Origin: Novipirellula aureliae
Lineage (GTDB): Bacteria; Planctomycetota; Planctomycetia; Pirellulales; Pirellulaceae
Length of the DNA stretch: 64,000 nucleotides
Reading direction: 5' to 3'
NCBI RefSeq assembly: GCF_007860185.1
Contig: NZ_SJPY01000012.1
Span: 51,510 to 115,509 of the forward strand
Shown: positions 17,928 through 27,573 of the stretch, in pieces
How positions within the stretch are numbered: position 1 is the stretch's first letter
Layout: each line of letters opens with the position of its first letter
Position numbers and translations under genes: made by a program
Notes under the pieces: model-generated
What the model was told of the DNA's origin: nothing
What the model saw: the letters and a program-made list of their open reading frames with translations, nothing else
Database searches by the model: none

Positions 17928-19421
17928 ATGGCTACTGAAGTAAAGCTACCCGAGTTAGGTGACGGCATCGAATCGGGCGACGTATTGGAACTTTTTGTGT
18001 CGGTCGGTGACGTGATCAGCGAAGGGCAAGACATCGTCGAGATGGAAACCGACAAGGCGACCGTCCCGGTGCCTTCATCCGTTGGCGGCAAGGTCACCAA
18101 GATCTTGGTCAGCGAAGGCGACACGGTCGGTATCGGTGGTGTCATCTTGGAAGTCGAGGCCTCGTCGGACGTGACCACCGATACGCAACCTGCTGAACCG
18201 GAATCGAAAACAGAGCCTGAGCCTAAAGCAGAAGCGCCCAAGCAGGCCGAACCCGCACCCAAGCCAACTCCCGCCGAACCCGCACCCACCCAACCCGCTG
18301 CAGCAGAGACTCCAGCAGCCGTGACGCCGCCAGCCGCACCGGCGCCTCCAGCCGCACCGGCGTCTCCAGTCGCACCGGCGCCGCCAGCCGCACCGGCGTC
18401 TCCAGTCGCACCGGCGCCTCCAGCATCGACGGAATCAACGTCGTCAGCGGGCGGAGACGCCATCCCGGCGGGACCAGCGATCCGCCGCTTTGCTCGCGAA
18501 GTCGGCGTCGACTTGAGTTCCGTACGTGGCACAGGCGAGTCAGGCCGAATCACTCGCGAAGACATACTCAGTGTTGTTCGTCAGGCCAACCAAGCGGCGG
18601 CACGAACAACCGCAGGCACCGGATCGGTCGCCTCGGTCCCCGACGCCTCCAACCCCAGCATCGTACGCGGTCCCAGCGCCGTCGACGGAGCGGGAGCACC
18701 GGCAGTTGACGATTACGGCACCATCCGCGTTGAGCGAATGAGCAAAATCCGTAAAACGATAGCCAACCAGATGCACGCCAGTTGGTCGGCGGTCCCGCGT
18801 GTGACGAACTTTGACGATGCCGACATCACCGATCTTGAACGACTCCGCAAATCGAGTAAGGAAGATTATGCCGCTCAAGGTCTCAAATTGACGTCGATGC
18901 CGTTCCTGATCAAAGCCGTTGCAACCGCCCTTAAGCATCATCCTGGGATCAATGCTGCAATCGACCAAGAGAACGAGCAAATCATCTACAAGGATTATGT
19001 GAACGTCGGAATCGCCGTGGATACCGATCGTGGTTTGGTCGTCCCCGTCATGCATAATGCAGATCGCATGGGCGTCCCCGAGGTCACTCGGTCGCTAGCA
19101 GAAATGTCTAGCAAAGTCAGGGGGGGACAATTTGCGGTCAGTGATTTGCGTGGGGGCACGTTTACGATCAGTAATCTTGGTGCGATTGGCGGAACGTACT
19201 CAACGCCAATCGTGAACGTTCCCGAGGTCGCCATCTTGCTCGTTGGACGCAGCCGAAAATTGCCAGTCGTGATGCCTGATGACTCAATCCAGCCGCGATT
19301 GATGATGCCGTTAAGCTTGTCATACGATCATCGTCTCGTCGACGGAGGCACGGCGGCGCGGTTCCTGAATGACGTCATCGGCTACCTTGAAGCCCCCAGC
19401 CGATTACTGCTGGCGCTGTAA
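17928..19421 (+). CDS. aceF: Dihydrolipoyl acetyltransferase (pyruvate dehydrogenase E2)
   Basis: A 497-residue E2 with one lipoyl domain (lipoyl-lysine in E-M-E-T-D-K-A-T, about residue 44), a long Ala-Pro-rich flexible linker (about 83-177), a peripheral subunit-binding domain (P-A-I-R-R-F-A-R-E...G-R-I-T-R-E-D), a second linker, and the catalytic domain ending with D-H-R-L-V-D-G-G, which holds the catalytic histidine. E. coli AceF usually has three lipoyl domains; one is common elsewhere. The ATG at 17928 is preferred over 17904 because the lipoyl fold starts immediately with M-A-T-E-V-K-L-P-E-L. The linker contains 18-bp tandem repeats. E3 is not in the window. Confidence 0.95.
   Translation: MATEVKLPELGDGIESGDVLELFVSVGDVISEGQDIVEMETDKATVPVPSSVGGKVTKILVSEGDTVGIGGVILEVEASSDVTTDTQPAEPESKTEPEPKAEAPKQAEPAPKPTPAEPAPTQPAAAETPAAVTPPAAPAPPAAPASPVAPAPPAAPASPVAPAPPASTESTSSAGGDAIPAGPAIRRFAREVGVDLSSVRGTGESGRITREDILSVVRQANQAAARTTAGTGSVASVPDASNPSIVRGPSAVDGAGAPAVDDYGTIRVERMSKIRKTIANQMHASWSAVPRVTNFDDADITDLERLRKSSKEDYAAQGLKLTSMPFLIKAVATALKHHPGINAAIDQENEQIIYKDYVNVGIAVDTDRGLVVPVMHNADRMGVPEVTRSLAEMSSKVRGGQFAVSDLRGGTFTISNLGAIGGTYSTPIVNVPEVAILLVGRSRKLPVVMPDDSIQPRLMMPLSLSYDHRLVDGGTAARFLNDVIGYLEAPSRLLLAL
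18330..18424 (+). repeat. 18-bp tandem repeats coding the AceF linker
   Basis: About five copies of an 18-bp unit close to cctccagccgcaccggcg encode alternating Pro-Ala-Ala-Pro-Ala-Pro and Pro-Val-Ala-Pro-Ala-Ser hexapeptides. The pattern suggests growth of the flexible arm by unit duplication. Confidence 0.85.
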
Positions 19422-19517
19422 ACGCTCTCGTCCAACAGCGAACCCGCCCACGAATGCTTTGTCAGGGATGCGGCCCTCATGCGGAAGGATCTTTCACAAG
19501 GTCCACTACCCTAAGAG

Positions 19518-20651
19518 TTAGGCCTGTCGCAATGAGTGCACGATTGGTACCGTTGCGGCTTGTACCGCTGGCGCCAATCCTGCGATCAAACCCACGATCA
19601 GAGACACGGTGGCTCCTGAGATTGCTAACCCCAGTGACGGTCGAAACGCGATCATCGCTCCCTCGGCTCCAATCGCAAAACCGCCAACCCCGAGTGCCAT
19701 GAGCGCGAAGAGTGTCCCTGCGATTCCGCCAACGAGACACAAGATGGTGCTTTCGGCGAGAACCAAGCGCATCGCTCGCATCGGTCGCACGCCGATCGTT
19801 TGCAGCACCGCGTATTCCTTGATCCGATCTTGCACACTCATCAATGTCGTCGTTGCGACAAGCGACAATACCAAGCCGACGCAGGCGTATCCAAGCCAAT
19901 GAGCAAAACCGATCAGATCGACTAAGTCCGAAAGCGTGCTGGCCTGAAATGCACCTTTGCGGCGAGTCTTCGTCGCGACCGAACCGGCTCGCAGCGTCGC
20001 ATCAATCTCGCTGGCCACATGATCCGGGTCGGCGTCGGGCGTCAAAAGCACTTCATGCTGCGTGACAAGTCCTGCCGCATCAAGACCACGTGTGTATTGC
20101 AGAAACGCGAGACTGGTGTAGATCAAGTTTTCTTCCGATGGCACCGTTGACTCGAAGATACCCGCGACCATGACCGAGATGTCACCGATCGAAAACTGAT
20201 CACCGACACTTAGTCCCCGCCGTTGTGCCACGTTGCGGCCGACAATCGCAGCATCACGTTGCGAAGCAAACCGCTCCCAACTACCGCTGGTCAACTTGAT
20301 CGGACGTGTTTGCTGGATCTGTTCAGGGTCCGCTCCATTGAATACCACAATATCCAAACTGGCGCGACAATTGTTCGTCCAAACTTGAATCGGCATCACC
20401 TCACGGACTCCAGCAACCTCTCTGATCTTACCAGCATAGTCTTCCGGCAAGCGGCTGGTCGTTGGACAGAAACGGTTTTCCTGAAACACGATGAGGCTAC
20501 GGTCAGCATCCGATCCGGTCGTTAACCGATTCAAGCCTTCCTGGACCGAACCGACAAAACAAAAGACAAACATCGCCACCGCAGCGCCCGTTACCGTAAG
20601 CACCGTTCGAGTGCGATGACGCCATAGTGTTTTCAAGACGTAGGTGAACAT
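19518..20651 (-). CDS. ABC transporter permease, FtsX/MacB type (distal copy)
   Basis: A 377-residue permease with one N-terminal membrane helix ([13 protein letters not shown]), a large extracytoplasmic domain, and three C-terminal helices, the MacB/FtsX order. The open frame extends to 20786 through a heptamer repeat that gives Pro-Thr-Pro-Asn-Ser-Gln repeats; this is not credible protein, and the ATG at 20649-20651 ([13 protein letters not shown]) is the natural start for the family. It is the last gene of the export operon and is separated from the ATPase by 131 bases filled with the repeat array. It pairs with the other permease at 23636 or forms a separate complex. Confidence 0.9.
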   Translation of the reverse strand: MFTYVLKTLWRHRTRTVLTVTGAAVAMFVFCFVGSVQEGLNRLTTGSDADRSLIVFQENRFCPTTSRLPEDYAGKIREVAGVREVMPIQVWTNNCRASLDIVVFNGADPEQIQQTRPIKLTSGSWERFASQRDAAIVGRNVAQRRGLSVGDQFSIGDISVMVAGIFESTVPSEENLIYTSLAFLQYTRGLDAAGLVTQHEVLLTPDADPDHVASEIDATLRAGSVATKTRRKGAFQASTLSDLVDLIGFAHWLGYACVGLVLSLVATTTLMSVQDRIKEYAVLQTIGVRPMRAMRLVLAESTILCLVGGIAGTLFALMALGVGGFAIGAEGAMIAFRPSLGLAISGATVSLIVGLIAGLAPAVQAATVPIVHSLRQA

Positions 20652-20652
20652 A

Positions 20653-20778
20653 GTTGGGAGTTGGGAGTTGGGAGTTGGGGGTTGGGGGTTGGGAGTTGGG
20701 AGTTGGGAGTTGGGAGTTGGGGGTTGGGAGTTGGGAGTTGGGAGCTGGGAGTTGGGGGTTGGGAGTCGGGGGGGGGGG
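20653..20778. repeat. Heptamer array (gttggga)n ending in an 11-G run
   Basis: Sixteen consecutive 7-bp units, gttggga or gttgggg with one agctggga variant, run from 20653 to 20764, followed by gtcgggg merging into eleven G residues at 20768-20778. It fills the gap between the ATPase stop and the start codon of the distal permease. The G triplets every seven bases on the + strand (template for the operon) have high G-quadruplex potential. Similar heptamer arrays are known from cyanobacteria. Confidence 0.97.
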
Positions 20779-20782
20779 ACGA

Positions 20783-21532
20783 TCAAATTTTTGATTCTTC
20801 GATCTGCCGTGCTGCTTTCAGACGACGCCTCTCCTGCTGCCTCTCTCTCGTCTCCTCCTCCGTTTCCAAAAACTTGCCTCGGTCGAGAACCAATTGCCGC
20901 GATGCGATTCGCGCAACATCGCTGTCGTGAGTAACCATTAGCATCGTGATGTTGAGTTCTTGATTGAGTCGCTGCAATAAGAGCTGGATCTGCTCACCGG
21001 TTTCCACATCAAGACTGCCCGTTGGCTCATCCGCAACAACGATTTTCGGGTGCGCGACAATTGCTCGAGCAATGCCAACCCGTTGCTCTTGGCCGCCGGA
21101 AAGCTGTCTCGGATAATGATCGGCACGATCACTCAGTCCGACGGCTTCCAAAGCTAAATCGACCCGTTGTTGGCGCTGGCGAGAAGACAACTTTAAGAGC
21201 AACGTCGGAAGCTCCACATTTTCATAGGCAGTGAGAACTGGAATCAAATTATGGGTTTGAAATATGTACCCGAGGTTGATTGCCCGCCAATCCGCCAATT
21301 TGCTGCGAGAGAGCTTTGTCACCTCGGTACCATCGACGGTGATCGTCCCCGAGTCGGGACGGTCAATACCGCTAACCAAATTCAGAAGCGTGCTCTTCCC
21401 CGTACCACTTGGCCCCATCAGCGATACAAATTCCCCCGCTTCGATGTCCAAGTCGACCGAATCGAGCGGCGTGATCGTTTCGTCACCCTTACGAAAGCTT
21501 TTACAAACGCCACGTAGTTCTACTAATGCCAT
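20783..21532 (-). CDS. ABC transporter ATP-binding protein, LolD/MacB type
   Basis: A 249-residue ATPase. Walker A is G-P-S-G-T-G-K-S-T (about residues 40-48), the signature is L-S-G-G-Q-E-Q-R-V, Walker B is I-V-V-A-D-E-P-T, and the H-loop is in M-V-T-H-D. The Q-loop context ([10 protein letters not shown]) is that of LolD/MacB-type exporters. The C-terminal tail after residue 215 is charged and Arg/Glu-rich. Its start overlaps the adaptor gene by ten bases. It would energise one or both FtsX-type permeases in the operon. Confidence 0.95.
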   Translation of the reverse strand: MALVELRGVCKSFRKGDETITPLDSVDLDIEAGEFVSLMGPSGTGKSTLLNLVSGIDRPDSGTITVDGTEVTKLSRSKLADWRAINLGYIFQTHNLIPVLTAYENVELPTLLLKLSSRQRQQRVDLALEAVGLSDRADHYPRQLSGGQEQRVGIARAIVAHPKIVVADEPTGSLDVETGEQIQLLLQRLNQELNITMLMVTHDSDVARIASRQLVLDRGKFLETEEETRERQQERRRLKAARQIEESKI

Positions 21533-23091
21533 TGATTTATCCCAAAAGTTTGATCGTCGCCTGTTACAACAACGAGACTGCCCTGCTTCAATTGCTCAAC
21601 GCCAGCAACGACCAGTTTGTCGGTCAAATTCAGTCCCGAAATAATTTCCACCAACCCGCCGTCGCTGCGACTTCCCACATCCACGGTGCGTCGTTGGGCC
21701 GCGTTATTCTCATCCACGATCCAAACGAACGTGCCGGATTCCCCCGTCTGAACGAGTTGGTCGGGAATGAACTTGCGTTCGGTTGCCGTGGATTCCCCCC
21801 CAGATTCGCCGATGATCGGGGCTAAGAAGCTTGCCGTAACCAGCATTTCAGGCCTAACGTTTTCCGGCGGGTCGATCAATTCCACTTTCACTTCTAGCGT
21901 ATTCTTTTGAATGTTGGCCGTACTTGTCATTCGCAGCACGCGGCCTTGGATCACACCTGGAGTTGACGCGGTTTCAATTTCAACGGTTTGACCACGCATG
22001 ACCATCGGAACGTCCTCCAACCGAACGTCGGCGCGAACTTGGAGTCGGTTCGGATCATACATCTCGATCACCGTACTGGAGCTCTGTCCGGCCGTTGGGT
22101 CCAGTCCCATCACGCGAGTTCCTGGAGACGCGATCCGCCGTAGCACTCGGCCGCTGATTGGGGCGCGGACCACGTTGCGTTGAAGAACCAATTCAGCTTG
22201 GCGCAATCGCAATTTGGCCTCTTCACGCATCCCCTCCGCTGATTGCAGCTCGGCCTTCGCTGCCTCGAATTGCCGAGTTTCTTCGACCAACAATTTCAAT
22301 TGCTGCCTCACCGCGTTCACTTTATCGGTCAACGCATCGACCTCGCGTTGCAAGTTTGGTCTTCGACTGCGTAGTTCATGAAGCTCGGCATCAGCCGTAG
22401 CATGTTCGCTCTCAGAACGAGCAATGACTCGGCCAGAGATCGCTCCTCTTGCCAAGCGTTTTCCTTCCATGCTGTCGTGCGCATATTCCGCATTGGCTTC
22501 GGCGGCCGCGACCAAAAACGGCAACTTGGCAAGCTCGGTTTGTGTTTTTGCCAGAGCGCTTTGAGCGTCCGCCAATTGAACATGAAGATGCACCGGATTC
22601 TCGACACGAATTTTTGCCGCGTCGAGTTCGGCTCTCGCCCGGTTGACCTCGGCGTCGCGGATCGCGAGCGTATTCCTTGCCCGCTCGACGTCCATTTCGG
22701 CGTCGATAGAAATCAACCGGGCAATTGCTTCACCCTTCTCAACCTGCTGTCCCTCGACAACCGACAACTCTTCGATCACGCCGGGTGCAAGCGCTGCGAC
22801 ACTGATCGCGGTGGGGCGGGGCTCGATCCAACCCGGTGCCTGAAACAGCGTCGTTCCGGTCGGTTGCAACTCGGCTCGCTTCACCATCACAGGCACGACC
22901 GTTACCCGCGTCGATGGCAACAACTGTCGTCCCGCAGCGGCACCGAGCAAGGCAACGAATCCTAGGAAGATGCACAAAGGCAACATATATCGCGAGAACC
23001 ATCGCTTGCGACGCGGATTTAACGCAGCCGATTCGCTCGGAGGCGAGCGATCGAGAGCGAGTCGGCTAAGGTCAATCGGAGAGTTCGCCAT
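21523..23091 (-). CDS. Membrane-fusion/periplasmic adaptor protein, HlyD/MacA type
   Basis: A 522-residue adaptor. After a 30-residue cytoplasmic segment there is one membrane helix ([18 protein letters not shown]), then a split lipoyl-like domain ([16 protein letters not shown] ... [10 protein letters not shown]), a long coiled-coil hairpin from about 135 to 300, and beta-barrel and membrane-proximal domains. It would bridge the inner-membrane permease to an outer-membrane exit, which is not coded here. Overlap with the ATPase and a two-base gap to the lipoprotein upstream indicate one transcript. Confidence 0.93.
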   Translation of the reverse strand: MANSPIDLSRLALDRSPPSESAALNPRRKRWFSRYMLPLCIFLGFVALLGAAAGRQLLPSTRVTVVPVMVKRAELQPTGTTLFQAPGWIEPRPTAISVAALAPGVIEELSVVEGQQVEKGEAIARLISIDAEMDVERARNTLAIRDAEVNRARAELDAAKIRVENPVHLHVQLADAQSALAKTQTELAKLPFLVAAAEANAEYAHDSMEGKRLARGAISGRVIARSESEHATADAELHELRSRRPNLQREVDALTDKVNAVRQQLKLLVEETRQFEAAKAELQSAEGMREEAKLRLRQAELVLQRNVVRAPISGRVLRRIASPGTRVMGLDPTAGQSSSTVIEMYDPNRLQVRADVRLEDVPMVMRGQTVEIETASTPGVIQGRVLRMTSTANIQKNTLEVKVELIDPPENVRPEMLVTASFLAPIIGESGGESTATERKFIPDQLVQTGESGTFVWIVDENNAAQRRTVDVGSRSDGGLVEIISGLNLTDKLVVAGVEQLKQGSLVVVTGDDQTFGINQWH

Positions 23092-23093
23092 GA

Positions 23094-23615
23094 TTATTGT
23101 CCAGGACGAACGAAGACTTGATGCGTCGAAACGGTCAAGTTTCCTTGATCATCACGCTTCGCTTTTCCCATGACGACAACGGTCGACAATTCCTTGACCC
23201 CCAACAACGCACGAGCACCATGAAGGACCGGTTGGCCGGCTTCATCAACAACCTTGACCGTCGCAATATTGTCTTTCACTTGGTCTTGCGTACAGCAGTA
23301 GTCCCATGGAGTCGGGCAACCTTCGTCGGCAGCACAGCATGGCACTTTCGGATCCACGATCGTGAACGCAGCCAGTCCGTCCACAAACGGATCGCTCGAA
23401 CCACCAATCCGTCCCACCAACGTTACTTCCGCACCATCGTCGGTTGATTCACGTGCTTCTCCCACCGGAATTGCCCCGTCAGGTTCACGATCGACCACAT
23501 ATTCTGATTCTGCTGCGGAATACCCTTCGTTTTGATCGCTCGGCACTTCGGACGATTCACAACCTACGACCAAGAAGCTCAAACCCATCAACATCAAACG
23601 GAAACAAATCTTCAT
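23094..23615 (-). CDS. Exported lipoprotein of the ABC export operon, function unknown
   Basis: A 173-residue protein with a signal peptide ending in a lipobox (L-V-V-G-C, Cys19), so likely a lipoprotein. The mature part has a paired-cysteine segment (C-C-A-A-D-E-G-C and D-Y-C-C) followed by an OB-like strand-rich domain ([15 protein letters not shown]). The doubled cysteines could bind metal. It lies between a permease and the adaptor, so a substrate-delivery or complex-assembly role is reasonable but unproven. Confidence 0.82.
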   Translation of the reverse strand: MKICFRLMLMGLSFLVVGCESSEVPSDQNEGYSAAESEYVVDREPDGAIPVGEARESTDDGAEVTLVGRIGGSSDPFVDGLAAFTIVDPKVPCCAADEGCPTPWDYCCTQDQVKDNIATVKVVDEAGQPVLHGARALLGVKELSTVVVMGKAKRDDQGNLTVSTHQVFVRPGQ

Positions 23616-23635
23616 TTCTAATCTCCTCGAGAAAA

Positions 23636-24790
23636 CTAAACTGCCTTTAAACCTGTTGCGATCTCAGCTCGCAACGCTTTCAGCGCCGGGGGTAACGCAC
23701 CCACGACGCCCAACAACAATCCAACGCTACAACCGATCAGGATTGCAACGCTGTCGATCCGTAACGTGAACGCACCCATCGTAAAGCGGACTGCAACACC
23801 GTTAAGCATTGTCAGGGCGATCACGCCTGATAGCAGCGACCCCGCTGCCGCCAAGAGAACCCCTTCCTGAATGAAACTGATCAAGATCGCGCGTCGCCGA
23901 TATCCGATCGCCTGCAACGTCGCAATTTCGCGATTTCGCCCTGCAACCGCGCCATACATCATGTTCAAGCCTGCGAAAACCCCCGCACCGGACACCAACA
24001 ATACAACAAACCACGCCAATAGCCGCACCGGTTTGTAATGCTGCTGCAATGATGCGTAGTAGTCTGTTTCCAAAATCGCCCGCAGTTCCAGGTCGTTGCG
24101 CTCTTTGCAAAACAATTGGACTTCTGCAGCGGAGCGACCTGGCGACATTAACATGGCAACCAAACTCAGATCTTGTCGCTTTGTGCTCGATTGAAAATCG
24201 ACAAGCTTGCACCAAATTTCGGAATCATAAGCTGCTCCGCCGGCCGCAAAGTGGCCGCTGATCTTCCATTTCTGTCCTTCAAATTGAATCTCATTTCCGA
24301 CCATCAGCGAGTCGTCGGAAGCACCAAGTTTCGCGGCTACTAACCGTCCAACCATCACCTCTCCGTCACCAGGCCATTTGCCATCAACCAACTTGATCGA
24401 TCTGCGGACAAGGGGGGCGGAGATCGTGACGCCGCGAACAAGTCCCAACCCTCCCTCACCTCCCTCTGTCTTCACCCGCGTGCCTAAATACAACTCGGGC
24501 GAAACATGAGTGATCCCAAACCGTCTCACCGCGGTGTCCAAACTTGCTGTTAGTAACGCGGGCGTTCGCGCAGGAATCGATGAGTTTTCAATGTTCTCTT
24601 CAGAGTTCACCGAATAGACCAATACCACCGACTCATCGCCACTAACAACGAGTGATTGTTCGAGTCCACGGATGAATCCGACGACGACAAACACTAGCAT
24701 CACAACCGTCGCTAATGCGACAAGCGTGAGTGCCGTTCGCAACGGCCGGCGGGCCAAATTGCGAACCCCGTATTCCCAAGGAAGAAGCAT
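23636..24790 (-). CDS. ABC transporter permease, FtsX/MacB type (proximal copy)
   Basis: A 384-residue permease with an N-terminal helix ([20 protein letters not shown]), an extracytoplasmic domain of about 210 residues, and three C-terminal helices containing [13 protein letters not shown], the cytoplasmic coupling loop typical of FtsX-type permeases. It starts with [14 protein letters not shown], the usual amphipathic entry. First permease gene of the five-gene operon; the lipoprotein follows after 20 bases. Confidence 0.92.
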   Translation of the reverse strand: MLLPWEYGVRNLARRPLRTALTLVALATVVMLVFVVVGFIRGLEQSLVVSGDESVVLVYSVNSEENIENSSIPARTPALLTASLDTAVRRFGITHVSPELYLGTRVKTEGGEGGLGLVRGVTISAPLVRRSIKLVDGKWPGDGEVMVGRLVAAKLGASDDSLMVGNEIQFEGQKWKISGHFAAGGAAYDSEIWCKLVDFQSSTKRQDLSLVAMLMSPGRSAAEVQLFCKERNDLELRAILETDYYASLQQHYKPVRLLAWFVVLLVSGAGVFAGLNMMYGAVAGRNREIATLQAIGYRRRAILISFIQEGVLLAAAGSLLSGVIALTMLNGVAVRFTMGAFTLRIDSVAILIGCSVGLLLGVVGALPPALKALRAEIATGLKAV

Positions 24791-24899
24791 GGTTCGTTTT
24801 GATTGAAAAGCCTAAGCAACGCACAATAGCGCAGCAAACAAACGGACGGAGTCAATAAAAGAGATCTGACTCCTTAAAACGATCAATGAATAGGCTGAT

Positions 24900-25322
24900 T
24901 CAAATCAGAAAAGATTGGTGCGCAATGCAAGCATCGCGACCACTTAGATACCGACATACAAGTCGCAAGTCGTGGTGCCGGTCAAGATAGACAGACGCGA
25001 TGCCCAACAACCGAACCTCGATTGGGGCCAGAAAAGAACAAAAATCGATGTCTACCGCCGAAACCTCTTGGGCATCACTTTGCATGATCGCCCCGTTGCA
25101 GATGCAAGCTTGACAATCGCAACCGTCGTCTGGACAACCGTTACCTGGACAATCATTCGGTATTTTGCTTACGCTTGACTCGGCGCCCCCTGCATCACAG
25201 CAGCAGCAAACCACCGTCACCTCACTATTTTCCGCTGATGAAATCGCCGCATGCGCAGAACAACGCACAGGGCAAACCAGCAAACTGGCGATCAGCATTA
25301 GGTGGAAAATGGCATGGAACAT
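24900..25322 (-). CDS. Small exported Cys-rich protein
   Basis: A 140-residue protein not recognised as a family. The first 25 residues form a signal peptide (L-M-L-I-A-S-L-L-V-C-P). The mature part has C-C-C-C at about 38-41 and a D-C-P-G-N-G-C-P-D-D-G-C-D-C-Q-A-C-I-C cluster at about 57-75, in total more than fifteen cysteines, suggesting metal binding or many disulphides. It is 109 bases upstream of the export operon and co-oriented, so a link with metal or oxidant stress export is possible. Codon pattern is consistent with a real gene. Confidence 0.68.
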   Translation of the reverse strand: MFHAIFHLMLIASLLVCPVRCSAHAAISSAENSEVTVVCCCCDAGGAESSVSKIPNDCPGNGCPDDGCDCQACICNGAIMQSDAQEVSAVDIDFCSFLAPIEVRLLGIASVYLDRHHDLRLVCRYLSGRDACIAHQSFLI

Positions 25323-25400
25323 GAGAACATTCTACCGAACAACTCGAATCGAAGCAAGGAACAATATTTAGGGGCTTGAGGACGCGTGGCCCCAAAGTAG

Positions 25401-25428
25401 CGAAAGCCGCCGAGAATATCGGCTTTCG
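25401..25428 (-). terminator. Hairpin downstream of class IV aminotransferase
   Basis: Perfect 9-bp arms cgaaagccg/cggctttcg around a 10-base loop, about 70 bases past the aminotransferase stop on the minus strand. A second stem, ttgctgac/gtcagcaa at 25435-25470, lies between it and the gene. No long T tract follows, so factor-independent termination is only possible. Confidence 0.45.
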
Positions 25429-25497
25429 GGCGTTTTGCTGACCTCCGACGTCGCTCCATAGCGTCAGCAACCCATCCGAAGCCTCGGAGCGACGGAG

Positions 25498-26361
25498 TTA
25501 CCGTTGCTCGTCGAACATTTTTCGAAGACGTAGGAATACTTCGCCGGGTACGCGTGGGCGTTCGGTACCGTGATTCACCACTTCACCGAACCAAATGCCA
25601 CCGTCTGTCCCCATACAAAGAATCTCTGCTGCTTTTCGGAAACGCTCTCTTGAAATGCGATCTTTCTTCCATTCGATCGAAAGCGATTGAGCGATCCGTT
25701 CGGCTACTTGTTGAGTGATGCCACCGAGCACTTGGTGATCCAGAGGCGAAACGATCACGCCTGATTCAACGATCGCCAAATTGGCAATCGAAGTCTCCGT
25801 AATCGTTTGATCCGCATCAACAAGCACACCGGCTGCGTCTGGATCGCAATCGCGAGCGGCTTGATCGGCAAGATAATAGTGAATTCGCGAGCGAACCTTG
25901 ATCGAGCGGGGCCAAGTCGAATCGTGTTGCTGGATGACATTGGTGATGACCAAGGGTTGGCCCCTTTTCCGACGTTGCTCGATCCGATCGTGGTCGAGCC
26001 AGTTGAGGTGCATCGCAAACGTTGGGACCAATCCGCCAACCACTCCAGGCGTTGCGAGGATCGTAATACCGACGTCGCCTGCATCTTCTAGCAACGAATC
26101 ATTGAGGTGAAGTAGCTCCGCAATCAAATCAACCATGGAAGCTTCGCTTGGCAGTCCATCGATTTGCAAAATCTTTGTCGTGAGCTTCCAACGCTGCAAA
26201 TGGGCCCCAAGCATAAAAACGTTTTTCTGATACGTCCGCAGTCTTTCAACAGCCGTCACTCCTTGGCGAAGACCTAGATCGTCGACCGACAACCGCAATT
26301 CGGATTGATCGAGCCATTTTCCGTTCAGATACGCAATTCGATTTCGATTTGTCGGTTGCAA
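25498..26361 (-). CDS. Class IV (branched-chain/D-amino acid/ADC-lyase type) aminotransferase
   Basis: A 287-residue PLP fold-type IV enzyme. The likely Schiff-base lysine is Lys155 in S-I-K-V-R-S-R, which lines up with the catalytic position of D-amino acid aminotransferases. The following Y-Y-L-A-D-Q-A-A-R and T-I-T-E-T-S-I-A-N-L cofactor loop are family hallmarks. Branched-chain aminotransferase, D-amino acid aminotransferase and aminodeoxychorismate lyase cannot be separated by eye. The N-terminal Y-L-N-G-K-W-L is the standard opening. It is followed by hairpins toward the Cys-rich gene and preceded by the hydrolase gene on the same strand, 13 bases away. Confidence 0.86.
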   Translation of the reverse strand: MQPTNRNRIAYLNGKWLDQSELRLSVDDLGLRQGVTAVERLRTYQKNVFMLGAHLQRWKLTTKILQIDGLPSEASMVDLIAELLHLNDSLLEDAGDVGITILATPGVVGGLVPTFAMHLNWLDHDRIEQRRKRGQPLVITNVIQQHDSTWPRSIKVRSRIHYYLADQAARDCDPDAAGVLVDADQTITETSIANLAIVESGVIVSPLDHQVLGGITQQVAERIAQSLSIEWKKDRISRERFRKAAEILCMGTDGGIWFGEVVNHGTERPRVPGEVFLRLRKMFDEQR

Positions 26362-26374
26362 TGCAGGGGACGTT

Positions 26375-27406
26375 TCAATTTTGGGTTGTCGTATCCGAGA
26401 TCATCCTAGCCATGTCGTTGCCAGCGTTACAGCGGCGCTGGTAATAGTCGACTTCATCGTGGGCGATCCCTATCCACCGCGAGCAATCTCGTGCTCTCAG
26501 GTCGACCTCGCTGCCGTCACCACGTGGCGTCAAAGATGGCAACCGTCCGAACCCCAACGCGACCGCACCGCGAACTTTCGAAAGTAGCCAATAGCGTTTT
26601 AGAACGGCGTCGCGTTGATTGTAGAGCAATAAAAACGAATCGATGTTCGACGGTGCCAAACCGTGATATCCGCCCATCGATAACCAATTTTGCCCGATCG
26701 CAGGCGCGACCAATCCGACATCAATATCGGCGTGCTTGATCAATTCACCCGGCAAATTTCGTCCGCCAATCATCCCTCCTGCTAAAGCGTGCAATGATCC
26801 GGTAACGACTCGCCCCCCCAAACTATAGCCAATCAGTTTTGTCTTGATCGATCGGTTTAATTGCTCGCGAAGCAACCAAGCAAGGTAAAGAGCTTGCGTG
26901 TCGGAATACTTCGCCTTCTCCCTCACATCATGAGTGATAAATCCATCTTGCTCGCTCGGCCAACTAAAGATGACCCAATCGACCGGAGAGCCACAGTTCC
27001 GAGCAGCGATTTCACGATGGATCAATAATCCACGACGTAATGCGTCGCATTGATTGAAACGGTAGCCATGAACGTAGACAACCACCGGTCGATCATGACC
27101 AATCTCGCTCAGGTATTCATGGGTCGATGATGGCGATGTCCTGCCGTTGTTTTCTAAACGACTCACTTTGAAATTCGGTTGCTCCAAATTCGCATAGTAG
27201 GTGCACGTTGTCATTGACCGAGTGTTAATCAACCACAATCGATCGCCACATACCGGATGCGCATTGAACGGCTGCGAAATGACATCTTGCTCTACTGTTA
27301 TCTGCGTTCTTTCCGCGCTAGCAACAAAGCCGGAGCCCAACGTGAAGGCAGCAACGGCAATGGCAATGAAACAATAACTTCGGATCATAAAGGTTGCTTG
27401 TGACAT
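26375..27406 (-). CDS. Exported alpha/beta hydrolase
   Basis: About 343 residues with a signal peptide (C-F-I-A-I-A-V-A-A-F-T-L-G-S-G-F-V-A-S-A) and an alpha/beta-hydrolase fold. The V-V-Y-V-H-G-Y-R strand with oxyanion turn and the nucleophile elbow G-Y-S-L-G-G are visible; the acid and histidine are less clear. The style resembles the DUF900-type esterases. The frame is open to 27496, but the extra residues precede an already complete signal peptide, so ATG 27404-27406 (or 27386-27388) is preferred. Substrate unknown. Confidence 0.78.
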   Translation of the reverse strand: MSQATFMIRSYCFIAIAVAAFTLGSGFVASAERTQITVEQDVISQPFNAHPVCGDRLWLINTRSMTTCTYYANLEQPNFKVSRLENNGRTSPSSTHEYLSEIGHDRPVVVYVHGYRFNQCDALRRGLLIHREIAARNCGSPVDWVIFSWPSEQDGFITHDVREKAKYSDTQALYLAWLLREQLNRSIKTKLIGYSLGGRVVTGSLHALAGGMIGGRNLPGELIKHADIDVGLVAPAIGQNWLSMGGYHGLAPSNIDSFLLLYNQRDAVLKRYWLLSKVRGAVALGFGRLPSLTPRGDGSEVDLRARDCSRWIGIAHDEVDYYQRRCNAGNDMARMISDTTTQN

Positions 27407-27573
27407 TGGAGGGATAAAAAGAGAAAACGAATGCGAATCGTAATGACCACATCGGAATTGTTGCAGAAAAAAAACGATGATGCGTTTGCACATCATTGTT
27501 TGCGACCTAGTTTTAGATAGTTCCCCGCTGGAGAACTCCGAATAAGCTCACTATGCATGTCAATGGAAAAAAA

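Noticed and set aside
17882..18565. 227-codon Gly/Ala-rich frame antisense to aceF
   Set aside because: Shadow of the Ala-Pro linker on the opposite strand; aceF is certain.
20652..20786. N-terminal extension of the distal permease reading Pro-Thr-Pro-Asn-Ser-Gln repeats
   Set aside because: It is translation of the heptamer array; the permease family starts at M-F-T-Y-V at 20651.
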